Shown piece by piece: positions 48,837 through 57,745 of a DNA stretch of 64,000 nucleotides. The DNA lies in the NCBI GenBank assembly GCA_041736705.1, contig JBGSTC010000029.1, forward strand, positions 61,564-125,563, in the 5' to 3' direction. The notes beneath the pieces are model-generated. The model saw only the letters and a program-made list of their open reading frames with translations, had not been told where the DNA came from and did not search any database. The stretch is from GWE2-51-13 sp041736705 (GTDB lineage: Bacteria; Bacillota_I; Bacilli_A; Erysipelotrichales; Erysipelotrichaceae). Numbering within the stretch: position 1 is the first letter of the stretch; every line of letters starts with the position of its first letter. The position numbers were made by a program, and so were the translations under genes.

Positions 48837-49730
48837 ATGACGGAAATCGGGAGTATCATCCGACGTAAACGCGAAGAACTTGGTTTAACGCTGGCGGAAG
48901 TCAGTGAAAAGACGAAAATCAGCATGATCCATCTCGTGGCGATCGAAAACGGCGACATGGATCATTTTAAACATGATATGGTGTTCCTGCGGTTCTACCT
49001 GAAAACGATCAGTGTCGCGCTCGACCTCGACTTTGAAACCATCGCTCATCAGTTCAATCTCAGCAAGGACGACTATACCAACACCATCTCACTGAAAAAA
49101 ATCAAAGAAAACGAAACCAGCGAAGCCAACGTGGTCAAAAACAGGCAACTCTCGGACAGTAAATACATTTATCAGAACATCAAGAAACGGCGGGTCGACG
49201 TTTCCTTCATCACCCTCTTGATCGCGATCGTTGTGATCGTCATCGGGTTGGTGTTCGTGTTTTTCAATAGCGTCCTGCCGTTGTTGACACGCGGTCCCGA
49301 ACTCATCTATCAACCGGTCGACGAGATTCCATCCGAAATCACGCCGGAACCCGAACCTGAACCCGAACCCGAGACCGATCCCGAACCGACGATCATCGTC
49401 GTGACGAAGACAGGGGTCACCTCGTATTCGATCACGGACTGGGTGGCGGGGAAGCAAGTCAAGTTCGTCGTCAGTTTTTTCTCGAACTCCATGATGAAAG
49501 TCTACATCGACGACGTGTTGACCAACAATCCCAGCGCGCGGATCTACAACTATGGTGAAACGATGGAGATCATCGTCGAAGCGGCTGCGAACCGAAAGGT
49601 TTCGATCAGTTTCGGATACATCAAGCGGAATACGATCAAGGTCGATGGCATCGACGCCGTGATCGATCCGACCATCGCCAACCTGCCGCGTTCGTACCGT
49701 ATCGAATTCACATTCGCAGGAGGTTCTTGA
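48837..49730 (+). CDS. rodZ: RodZ-like morphogenesis protein
   Basis: This is a 297-residue bitopic membrane protein. A cytoplasmic XRE-type helix-turn-helix (MTEIGSIIRRKREELGLTLAEVS, about 1-70), a basic linker, one membrane helix (about 122-150), a Pro-Glu repeat spacer (about 170-185) and an extracellular beta-rich domain (about 190-297, DUF4115-like) match RodZ (YmfM), which links MreB to the wall machinery. Acidic and Pro-rich linkers are usual in this family. GACGGAGG lies upstream. Its stop overlaps the pgsA start by one base. Confidence 0.9.
   Translation: MTEIGSIIRRKREELGLTLAEVSEKTKISMIHLVAIENGDMDHFKHDMVFLRFYLKTISVALDLDFETIAHQFNLSKDDYTNTISLKKIKENETSEANVVKNRQLSDSKYIYQNIKKRRVDVSFITLLIAIVVIVIGLVFVFFNSVLPLLTRGPELIYQPVDEIPSEITPEPEPEPEPETDPEPTIIVVTKTGVTSYSITDWVAGKQVKFVVSFFSNSMMKVYIDDVLTNNPSARIYNYGETMEIIVEAAANRKVSISFGYIKRNTIKVDGIDAVIDPTIANLPRSYRIEFTFAGGS
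49343..49388 (+). repeat. Pro-Glu codon repeat in rodZ
   Basis: A run of about seven copies of a six-base unit CCNGAA/CCNGAN encodes alternating Pro-Glu (PEPEPEPEPETDPEP). It forms a rigid, acidic extracellular spacer, and slippage at the repeat could vary its length. Confidence 0.75.
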
Positions 49731-50323
49731 TGAATTTACCGAATCGTCTGACCTTATTGAGGATCGTCATGATCCCGTTGATCGTGTTGATCGTTTTGTT
49801 TCCTTTCGCCCAGTTCAACATCTATATCGGTCATTTCTCGATCGAACATATTGATTTATCCTATCGTAACGTCGTGATCCTCGTCTTGTTCGCCATGGCC
49901 AGCTTCACCGATTTTCTGGACGGCTACATCGCACGTAAACACAACCTAGTCACCAGCCTGGGCAAGTTCCTCGATCCGATCGCGGACAAACTCTTGGTCA
50001 ATACGATGTTCATCCTTTTCGCGTGGCAGGGGATCATCCCGGTCGTCGCGGTCTTGGTGATGTTGTGGCGGGATACCGCGGTGGATGCGATCCGGATGAT
50101 CGCATCCCAGAAAGGCCGCGTCATGGCGGCGGGGTATCTTGGGAAAGTGAAGACCGTCGCGCAAATGCTTACGATCATCCTGATTCTACTCAACAACCTA
50201 CCGTTTGAACTTTACTCCTTGCCCGTCTCCGATCTGATGGTCTGGTTCTCGACTTTCATTTCATTGATCAGCGGAATCAGTTACTTCCTACAAGCCAAGG
50301 ACATCCTGTTGGAGTCGAAGTAA
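49730..50323 (+). CDS. pgsA: CDP-diacylglycerol--glycerol-3-phosphate 3-phosphatidyltransferase
   Basis: This 197-residue polytopic membrane enzyme makes phosphatidylglycerol phosphate. It carries the full CDP-alcohol phosphotransferase motif D-G-x2-A-R-x8-G-x3-D-x3-D (from DGYIARKHNLVTSLG, ending in FLDPIAD) near residues 64-86. The start MNLPNRLTLLRI is standard. ATG 49730 has AGGAGG 6 bases upstream and is preferred to TTG 49727. rodZ-pgsA-cinA/pncC-recA is the Bacillus order. Confidence 0.96.
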   Translation: MNLPNRLTLLRIVMIPLIVLIVLFPFAQFNIYIGHFSIEHIDLSYRNVVILVLFAMASFTDFLDGYIARKHNLVTSLGKFLDPIADKLLVNTMFILFAWQGIIPVVAVLVMLWRDTAVDAIRMIASQKGRVMAAGYLGKVKTVAQMLTIILILLNNLPFELYSLPVSDLMVWFSTFISLISGISYFLQAKDILLESK

Positions 50324-50815
50324 ATGGAAGAACTCTTGAACCTGCTCCGCAGTCTGGGTTTGTCGATGAGCTGTTGCGAGAGTTTCACCGGAGGGTTGTT
50401 CGCGACGCGGGCGACCGCGATCGCAGGGGCGTCCGATGTGTTCTTGGGCGGGATCATCGCCTATTCCAACGACATCAAAGCCAACGTCCTTCACATCGAT
50501 CCAAAAATCCTGGGGGAATACGGGGCGATCAGCGCCCAAACCGTCGAAGCGATGGCGAAAAACGCACAGGTTTTGTTTAAGAGCGACCTCTGCGTTTCCT
50601 TTAGCGGAAACGCCGGTCCGGCCGTGTTGGAAGACAAGAAAAACGGCGAAGCCTATATGTGTATCGTTTATCGGGATGTTTTAAGGGTCTATCACGACGT
50701 GTTTCGCGGCAGCCGCGAGGATGTCCGTTATGGCGCCGTGGATGCGGCGATACGCCGTATCAAAGAGTTGGTTAGGGAAGTAACAGAACCTTGCGAAAAA
50801 GGGGTCGGAGGATAA
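50324..50815 (+). CDS. pncC: Nicotinamide-nucleotide amidohydrolase (stand-alone CinA C-terminal domain)
   Basis: This 163-residue protein consists only of the CinA C-terminal domain: CCESFTGGLFATRATAIAG (active-site Ser in ESFTGG near residue 20), GGIIAYSNDIKANVL and SFSGNAGP. The domain deamidates nicotinamide mononucleotide to nicotinate mononucleotide, which would feed NadD. Bacillus encodes a two-domain CinA at this position, so the N-terminal molybdopterin-like domain is missing here. It starts at the base after the pgsA stop. Confidence 0.9.
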   Translation: MEELLNLLRSLGLSMSCCESFTGGLFATRATAIAGASDVFLGGIIAYSNDIKANVLHIDPKILGEYGAISAQTVEAMAKNAQVLFKSDLCVSFSGNAGPAVLEDKKNGEAYMCIVYRDVLRVYHDVFRGSREDVRYGAVDAAIRRIKELVREVTEPCEKGVGG

Positions 50816-50817
50816 CC

Positions 50818-51825
50818 ATGGAAAACAAAAAAGATGCATTGTTGGAGGAAGCGCTGAAGCAGATCGAAAAACAGTACGGCAAGGGTTCAATCATGAGACT
50901 TGGCGACCGTGCCAACGTGGACATCGACGCCATCAGCAGCGGATCGATTTCGATCGACCTGGCGCTGGGGATCGGTGGATACCCCAAAGGACGGATCGTC
51001 GAGATCTACGGTCCGGAATCGAGCGGTAAAACGACGCTTGCTTTGCATGCGATCGCCGAAGTACAAAAACGGGGCGGCAAAGCCGCGTTCATCGATGCGG
51101 AAAACGCCATCGACCCGCGTTATGCCCGCAATCTGGGCGTCAACATCGACGACCTGATCCTGAGCCAACCGGACAGCGGGGAACAAGCCCTTGAAATCAC
51201 CGAACTTCTGATTAAGAGCGGAGCGATCGACCTGGTGGTCGTGGACTCCGTCGCGGCCTTGGTCCCGCAAGTCGAACTCGACGGGGAAATGTCGGACGCC
51301 AACGTCGGTCTGCAAGCCCGTTTGATGTCCAAGGCGATGCGTAAACTCTCGGGTGTCATGAACAGAAGCGAATGCACCGTCATTTTCATCAACCAGTTGC
51401 GCGAGAAAGTCGGCGTCATGTTCGGCAACCCCGAAACGACATCCGGCGGACGCGCGTTGAAGTTCTACGCCTCGATCCGCATCGACGTGCGTAAAGGCGA
51501 AGCCATCAAGAGCGGCAACGACATCGTCGGAAACAAAGTGACCGTCAAGGTCGTCAAAAACAAAGTCGCGCCTCCGTTCAAAGTCGCTCTTGTCGAAATC
51601 ATGTACGGCGAAGGGGTATCGAGGATCGGTGAATTGATCGATCTGTCGGTCGAACACGAAGTCGTGCAGAAATCCGGCGCTTGGTTCGCATACAAAGGCG
51701 AAAAGATCGGGCAAGGGAAAGAAGCGGTCCGCGCTTTCTTGAAATCCAATCCGGTGTTGGAAGCCGAAATCACCGAAGAAGTCAAAAAGAAGGCGTTTTT
51801 CAAGCAAGAAGCGAGCTTAAAGTAG
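50818..51825 (+). CDS. recA: Recombinase RecA
   Basis: This 335-residue strand-exchange ATPase and SOS co-protease has Walker A GPESSGKT at residues 65-72, Walker B LVVVDSVAAL near 140, and L2 loop GNPETTSGGRALKFYAS near 204. Slightly shorter than Bacillus RecA (348), it lacks part of the acidic tail. ATG 50818 follows GGAGGATAACC, where GGAGG comes from the end of pncC. A terminator begins at the stop codon. No LexA (CGAAC-type) box is obvious upstream because the gene is inside an operon. Confidence 0.98.
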   Translation: MENKKDALLEEALKQIEKQYGKGSIMRLGDRANVDIDAISSGSISIDLALGIGGYPKGRIVEIYGPESSGKTTLALHAIAEVQKRGGKAAFIDAENAIDPRYARNLGVNIDDLILSQPDSGEQALEITELLIKSGAIDLVVVDSVAALVPQVELDGEMSDANVGLQARLMSKAMRKLSGVMNRSECTVIFINQLREKVGVMFGNPETTSGGRALKFYASIRIDVRKGEAIKSGNDIVGNKVTVKVVKNKVAPPFKVALVEIMYGEGVSRIGELIDLSVEHEVVQKSGAWFAYKGEKIGQGKEAVRAFLKSNPVLEAEITEEVKKKAFFKQEASLK

Positions 51826-51846
51826 CAGGGGAACCTGCTATTTTTC
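51823..51846 (+). terminator. Intrinsic terminator after recA
   Basis: A perfect 7-bp stem (51823-51829 with 51834-51840), a 4-base loop and six T. Confidence 0.85.
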
Positions 51847-51865
51847 TTGTGCTGAGCAAATGTTA

Positions 51866-51894
51866 TTGTGAATTGTCCGTAAATTCGTTATTAT
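51866..51894 (+). promoter_or_regulatory. Promoter for rny-ymdB
   Basis: TTGTGA (51866-51871), a 17-bp spacer and TATTAT (51889-51894) in an AT-rich stretch between recA and rny. Confidence 0.7.
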
Positions 51895-51940
51895 GTAAAA
51901 GAGTTATATCTAACTCATCAATAGGTACAGGAGGAAAAGC

Positions 51941-53497
51941 ATGCCTAAAGACATTCTCTTTTCCGTCTTGACCGGTATCAGCGGTTTTGCTTTGGGACTG
52001 ATCGTGATGGTTTTAGTCTCAAAGTTAGGGTTAAATAGAGATCAACAAAAAGCAAGTTTACTCATCAGCGAAGCAACAAACAAAGCGGATAACCTTGTAC
52101 GCCAGGCGGTCCTTGAAGGAAAAACGCAGGCGTATGAATTGAAACTTGCCGCGGAGAAGGAAATCAAGGAACGTCGTCAGGAAATCCAGGAACTGGAAAA
52201 CAAGATGTCGCGCCGTGAGGATAACTTCCATTTCCGTGAAGAAACGTTGACGAACAAAGAAAAGCAGATTGATGATAAAAATAAACAATTAACCGAAAAA
52301 TTGAACGTACTGGAGAAGATGGAACGTGATTTGCAGTCGAAGATCGACATACAGGTAACAGAACTCGAACGATTCGCGAACATGACTCAGGCGGAAGCCA
52401 AGAAGGAATTAATGAACGCGGTCGAAAAGAAGATCCAAAACGAAGTGACGGCTTATATCCGTGAAGCGGAAGACGATGCGAAATCGATTGCGGCCGATAA
52501 GGCGCGCAATATTATCGGAATGGCGATTCAACGTTATGCCCAAGAGGAAACGTTGGAGCGTACCGTTTCGGTCGTCGCGCTTCCCAGTGAAGAAATGAAA
52601 GGCCGCATCATCGGCCGCGAAGGAAGAAATATCCGGGCGATCGAACAAGCGACGGGTGTCGACCTCATCATCGACGATACTCCCGAAACCATCACGCTAT
52701 CTTGTTTCGATCCCATCCGACGGGAAATCGCCCGTCTTGCGCTTGAGACCTTGATTAAAGACGGACGGATCCAACCCGGCCGTATCGAAGAAGTCGTGAA
52801 TAAAGTAACCAAAGAACTGAACGAAACCATTCAGAAGGTCGGTGAAGAAGCCGTCTTCAAACTGAACATCGGGAAGATCGACCGCGAAATCGTCGGTTTG
52901 ATCGGACGTTTACGTTATCGCTACAGCTACGGTCAAAACGCGCTGCAGCACAGCATGGAAGTCGCTTATCTGGCAGGGATGATGGCCGCCGAACTGGGGT
53001 TGAACCAAACCTTGGCGAAACGTGCCGCGCTTCTGCATGATATCGGGAAAGCGATGGACTTCGAAGTCGAAGGAAGCCATATCGAAATCGGGGCGCGGAT
53101 TGCGAAGAAACACGGTGAAAACGCCGTCGTCATCAACTCGATCGAATCCCACCACGGAGAAGTCGAACCGACCAGCATCATTTCTGTCTTGGTCGCCGCC
53201 GCGGACACCTTGAGTGCCGCCCGTCCGGGAGCCCGCTTCGAATCCTTTGAAAACTATATCCAACGTTTGGAACAACTTGAAAAAATCGCGACGTCGTTTG
53301 ACGGCGTCGAAAAGACCTATGCCATCCAGGCCGGCCGCGAAATCCGCGTCATGGTCGTGCCCGAGAAGTTGGATGACATGGCCTGTCATCGCATCGCACG
53401 TGAAATCCGTGAGAAGATCGAAGCCGAACTTACCTATCCGGGACAGATCAAGGTGACGGTCATCCGCGAAACCCGTGCTTCGGACATCGCCAAATAA
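51941..53497 (+). CDS. rny: Ribonuclease Y
   Basis: This 518-residue membrane-anchored endoribonuclease initiates mRNA decay in Bacillota. An N-terminal helix (about residues 5-27), a long coiled coil (about 30-180), a KH domain with MKGRIIGREGRNIRAIE (about 212-230) and an HD domain with RAALLHDIGKAMD (about 360-372) are in canonical order. AGGAGG lies upstream. Its first 200 codons are noticeably more AT-rich than the neighbours, with more AAA/AAT codons. The stop overlaps ymdB by one base. Confidence 0.97.
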   Translation: MPKDILFSVLTGISGFALGLIVMVLVSKLGLNRDQQKASLLISEATNKADNLVRQAVLEGKTQAYELKLAAEKEIKERRQEIQELENKMSRREDNFHFREETLTNKEKQIDDKNKQLTEKLNVLEKMERDLQSKIDIQVTELERFANMTQAEAKKELMNAVEKKIQNEVTAYIREAEDDAKSIAADKARNIIGMAIQRYAQEETLERTVSVVALPSEEMKGRIIGREGRNIRAIEQATGVDLIIDDTPETITLSCFDPIRREIARLALETLIKDGRIQPGRIEEVVNKVTKELNETIQKVGEEAVFKLNIGKIDREIVGLIGRLRYRYSYGQNALQHSMEVAYLAGMMAAELGLNQTLAKRAALLHDIGKAMDFEVEGSHIEIGARIAKKHGENAVVINSIESHHGEVEPTSIISVLVAAADTLSAARPGARFESFENYIQRLEQLEKIATSFDGVEKTYAIQAGREIRVMVVPEKLDDMACHRIAREIREKIEAELTYPGQIKVTVIRETRASDIAK

Positions 53498-54291
53498 TGA
53501 AAATTCTGTTTATCGGCGATATCGTCGGTAGCAAAGGAAGGGCAGCAGTCAAACAACTGCTGCCTTCCCTGCGATTGGCCTATGACGCGGATGTCGTGAT
53601 CGACAACGGGGAAAACGCGGCGCACGGTAAAGGGATCACACGTAAAATCTATGAAGAACTTTTGAGTTACGGGATCGATGCGATCACGCTGGGAAACCAT
53701 GCGTTCTCCAAAGCCGACCTCTATGACTTCATCAACCAGGCGGACCGTTTGGTCCGGCCGATGAACCTCATCCCGACCGGACTTGGACGCGGGCATCTTG
53801 AAATCGATGTCAAAGGCACGCCTTTGGTGATCGTCAACATCTGCGGTACCGTCTTCATGGAAAACACCGATGAAACACCGTTCGAGGCGATGCATCGGAT
53901 CGAAAACAACTTCACGAACAAAATCGTTTTGGTCGATCTCCATGCGGAAGCGACCAGCGAGAAAATCGCCTTCGCCTACATGTTTCAAGACGTGGTCAGC
54001 GCGGTCGTCGGTACGCATACGCATGTGCAGACCGCGGATGAGAAAATCATGAATGGTTGCGCCTTTATCAGCGACGTCGGCATGACGGGTCCCTACGACA
54101 GCGTCATCGGGCGGGATGTGATGGAAGTGCTTGACCGTTTCAGCGGAATCCGCAGCGCACGCTACACCGTTTCCGAAGGGGAGTCCCAACTTTGCGGGCT
54201 GTTCATCGAGATCGACGAGACAACGCGCCGCGCGGTCAAAATCGAACGGATTCAAATAAGACCGAAAGATGAATCCATAACTCGTTCTTGA
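53497..54291 (+). CDS. ymdB: YmdB family metallophosphoesterase (2',3'-cyclic nucleotide phosphodiesterase)
   Basis: This 264-residue calcineurin-like phosphoesterase has the metal ligands expected for YmdB: Asp8 in FIGDIVGS, DNGENAAHGKG, GNHAF, LHAEATSEK and GTHTHVQTAD. In Bacillus it hydrolyses 2',3'-cAMP and influences biofilm and motility choices, and always follows rny. The start is ATG 53497 overlapping the rny stop (TAATG). Confidence 0.93.
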   Translation: MKILFIGDIVGSKGRAAVKQLLPSLRLAYDADVVIDNGENAAHGKGITRKIYEELLSYGIDAITLGNHAFSKADLYDFINQADRLVRPMNLIPTGLGRGHLEIDVKGTPLVIVNICGTVFMENTDETPFEAMHRIENNFTNKIVLVDLHAEATSEKIAFAYMFQDVVSAVVGTHTHVQTADEKIMNGCAFISDVGMTGPYDSVIGRDVMEVLDRFSGIRSARYTVSEGESQLCGLFIEIDETTRRAVKIERIQIRPKDESITRS

Positions 54292-54315
54292 AGAACCTCT
54301 AAATCGTGATATAAT
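54288..54315 (+). promoter_or_regulatory. Promoter for the ferredoxin gene
   Basis: TTGAAG (54288-54293), a 16-bp spacer and a perfect TATAAT (54310-54315) with an extended TG at 54307-54308. It starts inside the ymdB stop region. Confidence 0.8.
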
Positions 54316-54342
54316 TATTTCAGATCAAGGAGGGTGTTGGAA

Positions 54343-54519
54343 ATGCCGGTAGTAGTAGCAAAAGACATTTGTATCGGTTGCGGAGCGTGTGTTGGCGTAT
54401 GCCCGACGGGAGCGTTGTCGTTGGACGCCGACGGAAAAGCAGAGTGCGATGAATCGCTGTGCATCGATTGCGGCGCATGCATCGGGGTCTGCCCGACGCA
54501 AGCCATTTCGCAGAAGTAA
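54343..54519 (+). CDS. 2[4Fe-4S] ferredoxin (clostridial type)
   Basis: This 58-residue electron carrier has two CX2CX2CX3CP motifs: C10, C13, C16, C20 and C40, C43, C46, C50. A ninth cysteine is C35. It is low-potential and typical of anaerobes or microaerophiles. ATG 54343 is chosen over TTG 54334; AAGGAGGG lies upstream. It has its own strong promoter and terminator, so it is transcribed alone at a high level. Confidence 0.95.
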   Translation: MPVVVAKDICIGCGACVGVCPTGALSLDADGKAECDESLCIDCGACIGVCPTQAISQK

Positions 54520-54520
54520 G

Positions 54521-54546
54521 AAACCAAGCGTCGCTTGGTTTTTTTA
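54521..54546 (+). terminator. Intrinsic terminator after the ferredoxin gene
   Basis: A perfect 9-bp stem (54521-54529 with 54533-54541), a 3-base loop and an extended T-run. The miaB ribosome binding site GGAGGG follows closely. Confidence 0.88.
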
Positions 54547-54559
54547 ACCGGAGGGTTCC

Positions 54560-55999
54560 ATGAAAGAAATCAAAGACTACTTCGTACTCCCGAATCTTAA
54601 AGAAGCGCAGAAACGATCGAAGGACCATGCGGTCATCGAACGTTCGCTTTTCCATATCGACGATGCGGTGAAAAACCTCGGTAACGGTCGTAAGTATTTT
54701 TTGCGTACCTATGGCTGTCAAGCCAACGAGAGGGACGGCGAAACCATCCGCGGTATCTTGGAGGAAATGGGGTACCTGCCGGTCATGGACGCCGAAAGCG
54801 CCGATCTGATCCTTCTGAACACCTGCGCGGTCCGCAAGAACGCGGAAGACAAGGTGTTCGGTGAAATCGGACAACTCAAACGTTTCAAACTGAAAAACCC
54901 GGATCTGATGTTCGTGGTCTGCGGATGCATGGCGCAGGAAGAGGAAGTCGTCCAAACCATCCTACTGAAACACCACCACATCGATTTGGTGTTCGGCACC
55001 CATAACATCCACCGTCTGCCGGAACTTCTCTATAAAGCGACGTTGACGCGCGAACGCGTGATCGAAGTATATTCACAGGAAGGCGACGTCATCGAAAACC
55101 TTCCGGTTCGCCGTGCGTTAAACACCAAAGCCTGGGTCAACATCATGTATGGCTGCGATAAATTCTGCACCTACTGCATCGTCCCCTATACCCGCGGGAA
55201 AGAGCGTTCGCGGACCATGGAAGACATCCTTGAAGAAGTGGAGACGCTGCGCAAAGAAGGGTGCAAGGAAGTCACTTTATTGGGCCAGAACGTCAATGCG
55301 TACGGAAAAGACCTCTATGGTGAACATTGCTTTGCGAAACTGATGGAAAAAGTATCCCGCACCGGGATCGAGCGGATCCGGTTCACCACCAGCCACCCCT
55401 GGGATTTCACCGACGAACTGATCGATGTTATCGCGACGATCCCTAACGTCATGCCCTACATCCATCTTCCATTTCAGTCCGGCAACGCCGATATCCTGAA
55501 AATCATGGGAAGACGTTATACCCCTCAGGAATACCTGACCTTGTTTCATAAACTCAAGGACAGAGTGGAAAACGTCGCGTTTTCCACCGACATCATCGTC
55601 GGCTTCCCCAATGAAACCGATGAACAGTTCAACGATACCTTGGCGATGTTGGATGCCTGCAAGTTCGACAATGCGTTCACCTTCATCTATTCGCCCCGCG
55701 AAGGGACGCCGGCCGCAAAAATGGAAGACAACGTGCCGACGGAAGAGAAACGCAAACGGCTACAGATCCTCAATGCCAAGGTGGCGCAACATGCACTTGA
55801 AAACAATAAGAAGATGGTCGGTCAAACCGTAAAGGTATTAGTGGACGGACCCTCCAAGAAAAACGCGCAAGTCTATTCAGGGTACACCGAAAACAACAAA
55901 CTGGTCAATTTCACCTCGGGCGACGATTGTACCGGCGAAATCGTCGAAGTGCTGATCACCGATGCGAAAACCTGGACCTTGAACGGTAAACGGAAATAG
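54560..55999 (+). CDS. miaB: tRNA-2-methylthio-N6-dimethylallyladenosine synthase
   Basis: This 479-residue radical SAM methylthiotransferase acts on i6A37 of tRNAs reading UNN codons. The N-terminal UPF0004 domain supplies three cluster cysteines (YGCQANERD, NTCAVRKNAEDKV, CGCMAQ). The radical SAM motif is CDKFCTYC (near residue 198), and a C-terminal TRAM domain ends the protein (about 412-479). Iron-sulfur dependence fits the ferredoxin gene just upstream. GGAGGG precedes the start. Confidence 0.96.
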   Translation: MKEIKDYFVLPNLKEAQKRSKDHAVIERSLFHIDDAVKNLGNGRKYFLRTYGCQANERDGETIRGILEEMGYLPVMDAESADLILLNTCAVRKNAEDKVFGEIGQLKRFKLKNPDLMFVVCGCMAQEEEVVQTILLKHHHIDLVFGTHNIHRLPELLYKATLTRERVIEVYSQEGDVIENLPVRRALNTKAWVNIMYGCDKFCTYCIVPYTRGKERSRTMEDILEEVETLRKEGCKEVTLLGQNVNAYGKDLYGEHCFAKLMEKVSRTGIERIRFTTSHPWDFTDELIDVIATIPNVMPYIHLPFQSGNADILKIMGRRYTPQEYLTLFHKLKDRVENVAFSTDIIVGFPNETDEQFNDTLAMLDACKFDNAFTFIYSPREGTPAAKMEDNVPTEEKRKRLQILNAKVAQHALENNKKMVGQTVKVLVDGPSKKNAQVYSGYTENNKLVNFTSGDDCTGEIVEVLITDAKTWTLNGKRK

Positions 56000-56013
56000 A
56001 ATCGGTCCAACGT

Positions 56014-56042
56014 TTGAAAAACACGACCCGCTAAGGTATAAT
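56014..56042 (+). promoter_or_regulatory. Promoter for rnjB-ftsK
   Basis: TTGAAA (56014-56019), a 17-bp spacer and a perfect TATAAT (56037-56042). Confidence 0.85.
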
Positions 56043-56066
56043 GGTAGAAAAGCAGGAGGAAATATC

Positions 56067-57731
56067 ATGGATAAAATACGCATTTTTGCGTTAGGCGGGC
56101 TGGACGAAGACGGCAAGAATCTTTATGTCGTGGAAATCAACAACGATCTCTTCGTCATCGAAGCCGGAATCAAATACCCCGATACGGAACAGTTGGGAAT
56201 CGAGATGATCATTCCCGATATGAAATATCTCGTCGAGAACAAGGACAGGGTGAAAGCCGTGTTCATTACGCATGCGCATGACGATGCGATGGCGGCTTTG
56301 CCGTATCTGTTACGGCAGGCGAACGTCCCCATCTATACGACGCCGCTGAGCGCTGTGATGATCGAAGAAATGCTCAAGAAGCAGAATATCAAGGAAGTCA
56401 AAATCCACCGCATCAAACGGAACGGGAAACTGGTTATCAACGGCGTCAACATCCGTACCTTCGGACTGACGCATTCCATCGCCGACGCGTTTGGCTTGGC
56501 GATCGAGACCGACCAAGGGGCGATCGTCTATGCGGGTGAATACATCATCGACTTGAACGCCCGCAACGCGGCGTTCGCTTGCGACATCACCGAATTCGCG
56601 GATATCGGAAAGAAGGGCGTACTGGCCTTGTTGACGGAATCCGTCTATGCGGAGAAACCGGGCTTCACGGCGCCGAACCACCGCATCACGGACCATATCG
56701 AAAGCGCCGTCGAAGACGCACGGGGCCGGGTGTTCATTACGCTCTATGAGCAAAACCTGTACCGCTTGATCGAAGTCATCGAACTCGCCAACAAATACAA
56801 GAAAAAGATCTTCTTCTACAATGACAATCAACGCAATCTACTGCGCCAGGTCGAAAAACTGGGCTATTACCATGTGCCGGCCGGGTTGGAACTCAGTGCC
56901 GAGAAGTTCACCAATGACTACACCAACGCGATCATCATCGTCAGCGCCAGCGGACCCAACGTATTCAGGGTCATGCACCGCATCGCGATCTCGGAAGATA
57001 CGAAGCTTGAATTGCATAGCGAAGATACGGTCGTCATCGCTTCCCCGGTCGTTCCGGGGACGGAGCGCGAAGCCAGTAAAATGGAGAACGAGCTCTACAA
57101 AGAGGGCGTCCGCGTCGTGACCTTGGACCGCAAGAAAATTTTCTCCATGCATGCTTCCGCCGAAGACATCAAGATGATGCTTTCTCTGCTGAAACCGAAA
57201 TACTTCATCCCCATCCACGGCGAATACCGCCAATTGATCGTCAATGCGAACATCGCATTGGATTCAGGTTACTTCGCGGACCGCATCGTGGTTCTCGACA
57301 ACGGACAAGTCGCCTTGTTCGAAGACAAAGTATTGAAAAACACGTCGACGATCCTACCTTTGGAAGATCTGATGATCGACGGCAACGAATCGCTGGATGT
57401 CAGCGGAATGGTCTTGAAAGACCGTGAAGCCTTGTCGACCGACGGAGCCATCGTGGTCGGCGTCGTCGTCAACTATGCGACCAAGGAAGTCATCGGTGGA
57501 CCCGATGTCCAGTCCAGGGGCGTCATCTATCTTAAGGAAGCGGACTATATCGTCAAGGAAATCGGCAACATCGTCGAACGCGTCATCATCGACGCGGTCG
57601 CCGCGAACAAGTATGAAAACATGTCGGTCCGCATGGACGCCAAGGATAAAATCATGCGCTATGTCCTGAAGGAAACGGGCAAACGCCCGATGATCCTTCC
57701 GGTCATCGTCGAAATCAATGTGAATGAATAA
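56067..57731 (+). CDS. rnjB: RNase J-family protein with degenerate active site (RNase J2-like)
   Basis: This 554-residue protein has full RNase J length: a beta-lactamase fold, a beta-CASP domain and a C-terminal domain. The start IFALGGLDEDGKNLYVVE fits RNase J, but metal ligands are lost. HxHxDH reads H69-A-H71-D-D73-A74 (last His replaced). The DxG motif is E32-A-G. TGD is AGE158, and the first His of HVSGHAS is Ile. His in FIPIHGEYR remains. Bacillus RNase J2 has little activity and partners RNase J1, and its gene rnjB also lies by spoIIIE. This copy is probably a structural partner of an RNase J1 encoded elsewhere. Confidence 0.9.
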   Translation: MDKIRIFALGGLDEDGKNLYVVEINNDLFVIEAGIKYPDTEQLGIEMIIPDMKYLVENKDRVKAVFITHAHDDAMAALPYLLRQANVPIYTTPLSAVMIEEMLKKQNIKEVKIHRIKRNGKLVINGVNIRTFGLTHSIADAFGLAIETDQGAIVYAGEYIIDLNARNAAFACDITEFADIGKKGVLALLTESVYAEKPGFTAPNHRITDHIESAVEDARGRVFITLYEQNLYRLIEVIELANKYKKKIFFYNDNQRNLLRQVEKLGYYHVPAGLELSAEKFTNDYTNAIIIVSASGPNVFRVMHRIAISEDTKLELHSEDTVVIASPVVPGTEREASKMENELYKEGVRVVTLDRKKIFSMHASAEDIKMMLSLLKPKYFIPIHGEYRQLIVNANIALDSGYFADRIVVLDNGQVALFEDKVLKNTSTILPLEDLMIDGNESLDVSGMVLKDREALSTDGAIVVGVVVNYATKEVIGGPDVQSRGVIYLKEADYIVKEIGNIVERVIIDAVAANKYENMSVRMDAKDKIMRYVLKETGKRPMILPVIVEINVNE

Positions 57732-57745
57732 TCACGGAGGGTTGC

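Noticed and set aside
49343..49388. Possible CRISPR or satellite repeat
   Set aside because: The repeat is a Pro-Glu codon run within the rodZ frame, without spacers.
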